DNA of 64,000 nt from Trochalopteron elliotii (Eukaryota; Chordata; Aves; Passeriformes; Leiothrichidae), in assembly GCA_024734555.1 (NCBI GenBank), contig JANPWX010000031.1, forward strand, positions 240,672 to 304,671. The letters run 5' to 3'. The position numbers and the translations under genes were made by a program. Shown piece after piece: positions 39,801-51,800 of the stretch. Position 1 is the first letter of the stretch. Every line of letters begins with the position of its first letter. Below the pieces are notes generated by a model. The model saw only the letters and a program-made list of their open reading frames with translations. It ran no database searches and was not told the DNA's origin.

Positions 39801-42800
39801 ACTGTACAAGGAAACCAAGCCACACAGATTAAGGGATTTGCCTGAGGTCACAGACAGAAGCTGCAAGGCTTTGATGCTTGGTTTCTTAGTTATTGCCACT
39901 TGGTTGGTCTGTCCACTCTAACAGTAAGGTTTTGATTAGTCTGTCCTTTCTGTGTGTCCTGAATTCCTGTGAAGTCCGAGGGCTTAGAGACTTCCAGTAT
40001 ATAACAATATACCAATGTAAGTCAGGTATGGCAAATATTCTTTCTCCAACCTTTCAGAAAGGAGGTAGCAAAACAGCAGTCGCAGATCAGGTACAGATGT
40101 CAAAGATTTCTTTTGAGTGCAGTGTTCATATGTGCCCATTTTTCCTTTTGTAGGGCATTGTTCTATGTTTATGTCTTAAATTCTGTTAATATCTATTAAA
40201 AAAACCCCTAGAGTTTACTGGTAGAAGCACAAACCCACATTTCACTATATCTGTATCTATCTAGATACATGCCTATATGTAGTCCATTAAAGTATTGTTA
40301 GATATCTCTGGTTCCAATTACGCCACAAATTGGCTGATGAGAATTAAGCCCAATGCTAAAATACCCAGCAGAACAGTGAGGAAAAAGAGCTCTGCTTAAG
40401 CTTGGGGATAACTCAGTTAGTTCAGTACTGTGACAGACCTTGCCTCTCTCCAGCTTTTGGGTCATTTCTGTGTATTGTGTTTGACCAAGGGTAAATGTTA
40501 ATCACATACATTGTTTTACCAAGCCCTGGTAAAACACACTTAATGGGAGTCAGACAGCCTCAGTGAAGAATGAGACTGTATCAACAATGCTCACTAACAA
40601 CACTAGGGGTTTAGATTTTATTTTTTAACATTGAAACACTGACTAGCCAGAAATTAATTGTTCCGTCTAAATGCTGCGAGGAAAATGAACAGCATCCAGA
40701 TTTATGCCTGGGAAACCCACAGCCTGGGTCTTGCTCAGGGCTTCTGTGGTGAAGATAGTTGTTGAGTCAGGCTAAAAAATTTCCCCTTGACTCCCTAAGG
40801 GCAGAAAATAGCACTTCCAGTGTGAATAGTTGTCTTACACGTCAAAATCCACTCTATGGCTTCATACTGAGAGAGATAAAATCTTAGTCCTGTAGAAACC
40901 GTAGCAACAAAATGTAATTTAAAATACAAAATTATGTCACTTCTATTTGTAATGTTAAAGTAATCTAGAATAATATCACTAGTGAATACCTTAACGAAAG
41001 ATTAATTTTGAAGAACTCCAGTTAGTTTATAAATGAGGCAAATTGTGACACAAATTAGAGACATTTTGTTGTTGACCTTTTTAAATGCTGCCACCTTATG
41101 TCAGAACAAATGATTGATTTAAGACTTCATATTGTCAAAAGAAGCTTAAAAATATCATAGCCTGGTTTACCCAGTAAAAAATATCATACCTTGCTAGTAG
41201 TTGCAACAAGCCTTTATCTCTGCTTGTTATTGGCAGCAGTTCAATATCTCTGTGCTTCACTTAGCTTTAAAGGGCAGATCCGTTAGCTGAGTTAGCAACT
41301 GTACATTAATACAATAAATATTCACACTTAAGGGCAACTGGCTCAAAGCTGAGAGCAGGAGAAGCATGATAGAAAGTAGGCATGAAAACATCCCGTCTAA
41401 CCAGTGCTGTTTGGCAGATGTCCTGGAAGAGTCATTCTAGTGAAGTTCTTTTTTTGCTTGTTTGTTTGTTTTTTTCCAATTTATCTTGCAAAGTTCAGTG
41501 TCTTTTAAGGTGTGAATGAATGTGACTGCTTCTTATGGGTAGGAAAAGCAGCCCACAGATTTGGCCAGTATGCAAATTCATTGTTGCTGTTTTTGTTTGA
41601 TGGCACTGGGCTGAAAGCTTGAAACAGGGGCAGTGCTTTGCATTGTGGGACTTTGGCACAATAAACCATGATTGGCAAAGTGAAATTGCTGCCCTAAACC
41701 ATAGCTTTAATGCATCATGTAGAGACAGCATGGGCACGGTGTACTGTAATCTCTCTTTCTCCCTGAATTTAATCTCTAACTGTAAGGAGCTTAAGGCAAC
41801 AATAGAGATGATCAGGCTTTCTCCAGGGATGGATAGATGCTGCCTAGTACCTCTATTTTGGCAACAGGATTTTCCAGGACTGGTTACAAATTTCTTGCTG
41901 TAGAGCTTGAAGGATAGCTTGGTAATAATAGGTAATATTTGAATAAAGTACCAAATATGTAAAAGAATGTCTGGAGATCTTGAGTGTGCTATTGTTTAAA
42001 TACAAGGGAAAATTAAAAGAGGGCTAATGAAATGTGTGGGTGAGGCTTCATAGGCAAGGATATAATTGTTTCATCCTAATCCACCTTGGAGCACTGAAGT
42101 ACTGCAAACTTGTCTTTTCAAAGTCCCAGTTGTCTGTAACCCCACAGAGGCTGAGGAGAACCTGATTGACTCAGTTACTTTGAAGCTGAAACCAAGCATA
42201 ACTTTTGATTATTTAAATAATTCTTTAGGCAAATTATATCAACATCTGTTATTTTTCATAATCTGTGCCTCTCCATTTATATTTTGAGCCTATGCTTACA
42301 TCCAGAAAATTCAGGTTGAGGAAGAGGATTCAGAGTTAACTGTGGCAGATTTTTTAAAGTATGGGGCTCCCCTGCAGCTGGTGAATCCCTTTCTTGTTTT
42401 TCTTCTCCAGTCTCTGCAATCCATTTAACACTGCCTTGAGATGATTTCACACTAGGCAGCTCTTTGGGACTAACAGCCTGAAGCATGAGAATTAGAGGAG
42501 ACTGCAAAATTTAGCTTTTAAGCTTTTTTTATCACTCTGTTCTCAACTCCCCATCAACAGCATTTTTGTGAAATGTAGTGTCTGAAAGTGGTAAAACCTG
42601 TGTCAGTGTATATATAGCTGTCAGTGTATATATAGCTGGGCATCATTTGGCTACAGTAAAGTTGTAGACAAAACTTTGAACTTCCTCACTCTTGAAAGTT
42701 AAAAGCAGACTTGTGCCAGTAGATTATTTTTTTCTAGACTCATAATTGATGTCTATGGTACACAATAAGCAAAAAACTCCAACTCAGCAGTGTTGACAGA

Positions 42801-45800
42801 TTTAGTAATCACTTTCTGGGATGCAGTAGGGAGGGACTCAAGAGTATTGTTCACTTTCCAAATAGGCCATCATTAGAGTATGCTGCTGGACTTGAGTAAA
42901 ATTGTCATCTATATCATCCAGGGAGTTGATTCTTCATGGTATGAGAGGTGCATTTCAAAATGTCTTCTCAGTTTTTTTGGTATCACTGCCTGTTCAGTTA
43001 TCTCTATATATGGTGCTGTTGGCAGTATCCAAGGCTTTCCTGTTGCTAATTAATCACCTCCACAGAGAACATAATTAGCCCCTTAATTAGGATCATCATC
43101 CAGTAGTGCTGTAGCAGCAGCCTAAACAAGCTATGAGGTACTGGTTAGAACTTACAATAGCCTGGAGTTCCTTTGGGTGCTCCCACTGAGAAGGACAACT
43201 GTCAAAACTCTCTAATTTTTCTCTCTGAAGGGGTTTCTTTATTAAACATTATCAGGGAAAGCAGTGTTTACCAATTAGACTTTCATATGCTGTCACACAG
43301 CCAGGATAGAGAGAGACAAAGCTCATTTCTGGCATGTCTACTGGCAAACAAAGGTTGATTACATTCTTAGGGGGTGATTGAAAGGAATTTGAAACATTGT
43401 TTGCATTACTAACAAGCCTTAAAACGTTGAATTGACATTCTGAGTATGACAAGCACTTCTTGGTAAAAGCAAAAATAAATTTCCGTCTGTTGTCCTAATT
43501 CTTAAGAGTTATCTTTCTGAGCCATTGCCAGGCTGTTGCATAACAGTGCTTCCTCCTCATCTTCTCTCTGCAGATCGGTTTGTTGAGGGGGAGAAGCTCT
43601 TAGCGCAGAAATAATCAGTGTTTGTATCAGTAGGTGATAAAAACCTCTTGATGTCCAGACTTCCCTTACTTTAGTAAGGATGTAGATTTAGGTTGCAAGT
43701 TGGAAACAATAGCGGAAGATGTCATTGTCTTCAAATGAGCATTCACATCTTCCTTCTGTCCTACAAATTCTTTTGCCCCAATTATGAAAAAAGCATCTGC
43801 AGAGCATGTGTCGACCATAGCCTAGATACCTGTGGACTGTGCTGTCCTTTTTAGAAAGCTTTCTCATATAACTGGTGCAGAATCAGAACAGATGCTATGC
43901 TGAGAACAAGGACGGAAAGCATTTAGATGGCTGGACATGGGCATAAACAACCAAGAGACTGGGGATGAAAACAGGCCCACTTACAGGTTAATCACGAAAC
44001 AAGAGACAAAAATCCAGAAATGAAATACCCAAGGGAATTAATTCAACTCTTTTTAAGAGAGCATTCTACTTTGCAATTTGAAGCCCTGCTGGCTTTTAAG
44101 TAATACACTATTCCCGGAAGAAAACTAAATGAATAATTTGATCATGGATTTTTTACGAAGACCTAGCTAGGAAATCTTTATTTTCAAATGCAGGTTCACA
44201 GGGGAATGAGAGGTCTGTAACTCCACTACTGTGGTAAAATTGTGCAGGTAGAGATAAATAGACACTTCATCCATTTCACCCTGGATCTATATACTCTCTT
44301 GTTGCTTCCATTAAGTAAAATTTAGCAATGCTTTGAAAATTTATTCCGAGATTACAAGATAAATGTAAATGTAGTATAAAACTGTAAAGAAACTTGTATA
44401 TCAGCTGAAAAAATAGTAGGTAGATTTACATAATTTTTTGACTAAATTGCAAGACATATGGTCCCCTTAAGTTCTTTCATAAAAACATTACTGAGACACG
44501 ATGGACACATCTGTGCTGTGGCAGAACTGAGATTGATTCATGTTAGAAGATATTTCTAAACCTAAGGCATATCCTTCTGATCTGTCACAGAATGCAAACC
44601 CACTAGTCCCAGTATGAATACTTTGCTGAAGCTTGTAAAAGAAAAGTGATTCAGAAAAGCTGTTCATTTTTTAACTGTGGAACAAATCCTGCCCATATGG
44701 AAAGGTTATATGTCACTCCGTCTCATATATGGGGATGTCCTCTGAAGTATCTCTTTTTGGAAAGCTCAGGGAGGAACAAACGTCTGTGAAATATCCTTGG
44801 ACAAGAGAGTCATGTGGCACTGTAGTGGGGAATATTAGTAGTCCTACCAGGTATTTTTACTTAATGTTCTGTGAGAGTCATACTAAGATGCAATGCATAC
44901 AATGATTCTTTATGCCCAATATACATGTGGTGAAACTCTAGCTAAATAGAAATGAATGACCCTGTTCAGGTCAGACCAGGTGTTTTATACTTCTACTGCA
45001 GACGTCTCTGCTGAGGACCTTCCATCTTTGTTCTGAAAGAAAGAGATGTTATTCCGGGTGCTCTCTGAGTTTAAGAGTATCTGTATCCAGATTTTAATTC
45101 AACACCCTTAAGAAAGAAGTGCTACCTGTCTGTTATGAGACAAGTTTGATTTTTCCTTAGTACAGTATTACCGTCTAGATTTTAGCTCAGGACTGCGTGG
45201 ATCTGTTTTAATGATAGCTTATGCAACAATAAGTACATCACACTCTGACTAACAAGCTACTGCCCATGTCTGCACTACAGGATTTTAACAGGATTTTTGC
45301 GAATTTATGCATTAAGTGGAAGGTTAATGTTAACTCTTTTTTATTCAGCAGGATCATTAGTTCTCCCAGGAGAGGTGGAAGAGACGGTGACTTCCTGTAC
45401 ACCCTTCTTTGATAAACCTATTCAGCCAAAGTTCAGAGCCTTGTCAGTTTCCCAGCCACCAGACAGCAAAGCCCAAGAGGTATGAGGTCAGATGTATTCA
45501 TTCAAACTTTGGGGGTTTGGGGTATTTTTATTTTTCCTATTGGCTTCTACTTCTTATTTCCACAAGAAGAGAGGGATGTAGATGTAGTATGTGGAACTGC
45601 TGTGAGTTAACGAGTCATATTATTAATTTTTAAATGAGTAATGAATTCTTAAATATGTTAAGAATTGAAATAAACACTATTTTATCTTGCACACTGGTAA
45701 TATATAACCTTATATTTTCAAAACGTGTACTTCAATACTTCAAGTGGTATGTGGGTTTTTTAATATTTAATTTGTGTAACTCACAGAATATTCAAGTAAG

Positions 45801-48800
45801 TCCTTGCACTTTTAAGCCTTTTAGCAACCCTTACTTACGTAGAATGATGGACCATTTAATTTTCCAGTGATCTCATGATCTTATGACATACTCATTGGCT
45901 TAATATAGGAACCATTTTCTGCAGCAGGGAGGTAGTGAATGATGCTTTTAACATGACACTTAAAAGAAAAAAAAAGTTTTAGAATATATTTTGGTCAGAA
46001 TTAAGATCTGGTCCCTTGGAAATGAATAGTTGCAAGATGCTGCTGAGAAACAACATTGTCAGGGTCTGGTGTGGAGAGGTTTGCTTTATGGCCTCTGAGC
46101 CTTTTAATCAGACACAGTCAGTACAAGCTTTAATTTAGAATTGCTGTCTTCCTTCAGAAATTCAGTTCTTCTCAAACTGCAACAGAAGGTGTGGATTGCT
46201 CACAGGCTTATTTTAAGTCATTAAGCTTCCTATCCAAATAGTCGGCGTGAGCATTAACTTTTGGGGGTGTTTCTATTGCAGAGAATTCTTCACTGCTCTT
46301 TTCCCCTGCCTGATCACTGCAACAGAAGCTGAAGTTAGCTTCCAGCTAAAGTGGGCCAGTTTTGATAGTTTCATATGCTTATTGATGTTCCCATGAGGCT
46401 TAAATCAAGTTTATAAATGACGCGTGACCGATGAGGGTTTGGTGTTATAGCACTGCATATGGTGCCTCCTTTCCTGGGCTCAGTTGTGTTTAGCTCCTTG
46501 CAATAAACTCTTTACTATAAGGAAGACTTCTGCTTTGGGAAAAAGTAGATGTTCTAAAATGACCTTTCAAGCTTTAATACCTACCATTCTGTGAATAAAA
46601 ATACTCACTCTTTTCCCTAAGGATTGACATAATTCAAGGGTTTTGCCTTTAGTTATATCCATTGGACACAAAATAACACCCAAAAAACTAGAATGAGGTT
46701 TTATAGCTTTCTCATTTCATAACTGCTATACAGAAGAAGGAGGGTTGTACCAGCCTGCAGTGTTCATAAAGGACTGCATATGATTCTTTAAACTATAGTT
46801 CATGAAAAATAGATAAAGATCCGACTGCATGCAAAATTCATTTCCATTTGAGAGAAATTTGGGTTATGAAAGAAACTGAGTATTATTACATTGGCTATGA
46901 GTTGCTGCATTTTTCAAGAAGAAGGACAATTTTCACAACCATTTGGTTGGTGCCAGGCTACTTAAAATGAAGGCAGTCTTTCCCCTAAATTATAAACATA
47001 TTTTTGCCTTCATTTAGATAATATAACTGTGGCCTGATTTTTAGAACTGTCAAGACTGAACAGGTCCATTTTAAAGTCCCTCAGTGCTTCAAATTGTCAT
47101 TGCCTTGAAAATTAAGTCTTGCATTGCTTATGGCAGGACTGGTTTAGAAAGAGAAAAAGATTTTCCCTGGAGACATCTCTGCTTTAAAATGAGACTGTTC
47201 TCTGTCCATCAAAACAAATCTGGTAGGGAAGGGCAACATAATGTGGCTGCCTAATTGGTTTTCTTAGAATATGGAATTCTGTGTGAAGAATAGCAGGATG
47301 AGAAATGTCTGTGCTATGGAAACACCTGTGAGACACTTTAGGGTAAATTGTGTATCTCTTAACATATTGCTAGGGCAAGTTTTAAAAAAGAAGCTCTGCT
47401 ATGACCCAATTTATAACTTGGATAATTGTTAAAGAGCATCTTGTCTCCCCGAAAATGTTTTTCTGTCAAAAGGTGTTAGGAAGTGGCTTAGTGAATGACA
47501 CAGCAAATTATTTGTGTTGTCCTCCAGTGTTGCTTCATCTTTATTTCTTCCCTTTAGACATAAATATATTTCAGGATTTCAGTATCAACAGTGGAGCATA
47601 CATGACCTCCCACAGGCTACTGCAAATTGAACCAGCATTCATTCTATGTTTGAAGTACATTATCACAGAACATTTTCCTCCCTTACCAGAAATTTATTTT
47701 CTCCTTTATTTCTACTTAATATATTCTTTCATAAAAGATATGATAGTATTTTTATGTCTTAATGCCTGGTTCCTCATGCCTTTTTTCATTCTTATTTCCC
47801 TCTCTGCATACACTAGTGCAGTTGATGCATATTTTCCATCCAGTTGCTATAAACATGCATTCAAAGTGGGATTCATCTCACCTTACTTGAGCTTTAAATT
47901 TAGTTTTAGTCCTCCAATCACCAAGAGGCAGAGATAAGCAACTCCAGAAAGTGATTAATCCCACTTGCTGTCGGAATTTGTTGTAGCATGTAATGCTTCT
48001 CCATCCACAAGCTCAGGCTGGGCTGTTTTGGCTAATTGACTAGCTTAGTCTAGGAACCTAATTTTTGTATGGCTGGGATTAGGAAAGAGGAATTCTGCCC
48101 TTCTTTTCTCCTTTATTTGTCTGTAGTCTGAGCATTCAAAAAAGTATTTAGCATTTCTGTCATTTTATCTTAATCTGTGGCACAGCAGCATTTATCCCCT
48201 AAAATACAACTTCCATTGAGTTCCTTTGGTTAAAGTTTTACTGATAGGCCTCAGCTGGGATTTGTTCCTGCTCCATGCTATGCATAAATGCAACAAAAAC
48301 ACAGAAGAACTTAAAGACAGGATTGACTAAGTCAAAGAAGATGGAAGAGTTATGTCTTCTCAGAAGCCAGGCAAGACACAGAGATTGAATGACTTGTCCA
48401 GAATGATGAAGCAGAAGTGGAAAATTGGCCAAGATTTATTGACTTCTAGTGCAGTGCCCCAAGCTCAAACAAACTTTTTTCCTCCCAGGTACCCCAGGAT
48501 ATAGTAAGCTTGTGTGAGATCATAGCATATATGCCTTCCCCCACTTCTTTTTTTTTTTATTTATTGTTAGTGAACTAGTAAGTTTTCCCTTGAGCATGCA
48601 ATGAAATCACTGGTGAGTGTACATGCAAGCTTTACATAATTTGAAAAAATGAATCATAGAGTGCCATAATTACACAAAAATACAAATTTTAGAAAGACAG
48701 AGACAAGCTGTTCAGCTAAGTGTAATTCCACACGGATTAATAAAAGAACTGAGTTGCCAATTATTAATAGACTTTTGAAAATGTCAACTTTAAGGTATTT

Positions 48801-51800
48801 TATTTACAATATTACTTCGTAAAACAACCTCTAGCAAAATATTTCAGTTATTAATATGAATATTACAGTTTCCCTCCTTTAATTTGGACATGCAGGAACT
48901 TGAAAAAAATGTGATTTTTTTCTTCAGAGAGTAAATCAGAGAAGCAACCTTAAGCAAACTGGCAGTTTTCTAATAGAGAGGGATTCTATTCCCAGAGAGC
49001 TCTCAAAAAGATTTCAATTAGATGTTAAATTAGACACCTGAAATTCACATATTTCTCTCAGCTCCTTAGGCAGAAATAACAAGATAATAACTTGATCAGC
49101 TTGGAGGATTCAGTGTTCTACAGTAAAATGTCTTCCTTTTGACATAGAACACAATTGCAGTTTGCAGTATATAAGTTTTAGATTGCTTGTCTTCATGGAA
49201 GTTTGAAGTCAATGGCTTCTTGGGTGAAGAAGAAAAAAAGGAATCTCTAATGTTTTGAGTATTCATTTGAGAAATGAAGCACACTGGTAAATATGCAGTG
49301 TGAATAAACTTTTCAAATGTGCAATGAGTGGGTAACAGAGAAATCGTTAACAGGGTGAAGTCGGGTGTGTTTTATTTTGGCATCTTACTTCAGTTAGCAT
49401 TGTGGGGTCGAGTTCTGTAAACAAAAGTTTTCTCCAGTATTTTGCTGTGTGTGCATAAAATGTTCCTAGAATGACACAAAGGCCAAGACAAGGTCAGAGT
49501 GGATATGTGCATACTTTCTGTAACCGTTGACAGAGGAAAATAGATTTGCTTTTGTAAAATCCCTGGAAAGGCTTACTGTAGTTTGAACTCTTCTTAGCTC
49601 AGTTATCTCAGATGTGTGTCGTGGTTTAACCCTGCGCAGACACCAAGCCCCACAGCCACTCACTTGCTCCCCACCAGCGGGACTGGGAGAGGATCACAAG
49701 GGTAAACTAGAAAACTCATGGGTTGAGGTAAAGACAGTTTAATAGGGAAAGTAAAAGCCACACACACAAGCAAAGCAAACCAAGGAGTTAATTCACTGCC
49801 TCCCACAGGCAGGCAGGTGCTCAGCCATCCCCAGGAGAGCAGGGCCCCACACGCGTGACAGTCACTTGGGAAGACAAAGGACATGACTCCAAACTCCCCT
49901 TTTCTCCTTCTTCCTCCCACTTTATGCACTGATGACATATCATGTGGTGTGGAATATCCCTTTGGTCAGTTGGGGTCACCTGTCCCAGCTGTGTCTCCTC
50001 CCATGCACCCCCAATTCTCTCACCACTGTGGCTGTAGAAGAAAGCAGAAAATGCCTTGGCTCTGTGTGAGCCCTGCTCAGCAATAACAAAAACATCTCTG
50101 TATTACCAACCCTGTGTTCAAAACACAGCCTCATACCATTCTCTGTGAAGGAAATTAACTCTACCCTGGTCAAAACCAGCACAATGTTGTAAAAAATATT
50201 GTTATAACCAAAATAACTGTAAAATATTTGTGCCTTGCATTGTATTTTAGAAGAGTGCTTTGGATTTCTGCAAATGAAAGACAGTTAGTAGAACCCTGGT
50301 TGCTGCTACCATTTGTTACCCAGTTGCTAGTAATCTTACTGACAAGGAATTCTACAAGGCTTTGCCTGTGGAAAAGATGAAAATGAGCATGAATATGCTG
50401 AGGAGGTCAAGGAGTTGGCTTTATCTCTAATGGGGATGAGAGTTTGTGTGCAGGCTTTATCTCCTGTTAACGTTTTTCAAATGGGCTATTTATAAAAGTT
50501 AATGATGGTTTACCTGAAATAGTTTATGGACATAACCAAGATAATCTTTGTGTGCAGAATGAATGGTGTTTTCTAGACCGATTCTATCTACAAAGTTTTT
50601 CCCATTTATAAGTGCCCATGATCTACACATCTGCATCCAGGATTGTTTGGCTGCTCCAACATATAGGCCAGATCCCTGGAAAACTGAGCAATATAGATGA
50701 TTAATAAAATTGTACAGCCCCAGAAAAATGATTTCCTGTTTAAGATGCATTACAGTTTATTAATGCAACATTACATTTTATTAATAAAGGATGTAGATGC
50801 TACCTAAATGCTCTCTGCCATGTCTGTCATGTCCTCAGCCACCAGAGAGGAATCCAGCTACCACTTCTCTGACTTACTAGATGGCATTAACTGTGTCAAT
50901 GCTGCTTCTTACAAAATGTCACATCAAGTTGTGCAGTGTACTGTGCCTTCTAAACTGAGCAGTGATCATAGGATGTTGAGTGTTCTTCCTGCTCTTCAGC
51001 AGGTACTGCACATGTTCTTAATTTTGTGTATGTCAGTAGTCATGGGCTTCACCAAGAACTTGCCAGAAGTTTGAAAAAATAAGGATGTATTTAAATGTTT
51101 TGCTGATTTAGTGCTGAAGTACTTAAATCTATGAAATACATTTTTAGGCAATTTATATTAACTTCTTATGAGATAGGGAACATTCCTACACAGCTTTAAT
51201 ATTGAAGATGTGTCTCCTGTGTTGCCCTGACATTCATTTTATGTAACTGCATACTATAAACCTTTCATGTCTTGGCCCCCTGCAGTTTCTTATCAGCATG
51301 GACCCTGCCACAGTTACTGGTTTTCATTGTTTTATTTTATAGGCAGAGCATTTATTCTAAGATATTTCAACCAGAAGCAATGCAGAAATGCTATACAATA
51401 TGTCAACAAAGCACATATTGGCAAATGCAGTAAGATTCTTATGCTCTTCATGCAAGAAATGCAAACTAGCCAATTCCATGTCTCTGAGATGGTGAAAAAA
51501 ATTATTGGAGTCTTCAAATTGATTATGTGTCATTTTGCTCATTGCAGGCCTTTCCTTCACTGAAGCTGTGTTCTGGGAAGCATGTTGCATTAGTATCAGA
51601 TGCATGTATGGTGAAGCTTTATGTAATACTAGCCCAAATTTTGACAATATGGAATCTGTCTTTGAAATTTAACATAGCTGCATATAACATGTCCATATCC
51701 CCACAGCCTTACTGCCACAAGTGGCAGGAATATAATAGACGTGTGCAAGGGAGGTTTTTAGATTCTTTGCCTTGAGCAAAATTAGTTAATGATATTCATT

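Larger units (their letters stand above)
39110..45348 (+). other. IFTAP: IFTAP intron
   Basis: A 6.2-kb AT-rich intron. It holds a MIR-like fragment (39793-39880), a small hairpin (40252-40269), an exact 18-bp tandem duplication (42601-42636) and a TAATTA-rich stretch (43010-43130) that reads like a conserved element. No coding sequence is recognised. Confidence 0.7.

Noticed and set aside
47401..47937. 178-codon open frame inside the last IFTAP intron
   Set aside because: It is rich in Phe, Leu, Tyr and Ile as expected from AT-rich DNA, has no recognisable domain and lies between well-supported exons.
49466..50182. Open frames around 49.5-50.2 kb
   Set aside because: They lie mostly within the solo LTR, which carries no viral gene.
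50499..50750. 83-codon frame on the minus strand just after the LTR
   Set aside because: No recognised viral or cellular motif, and it lies outside the LTR ends.
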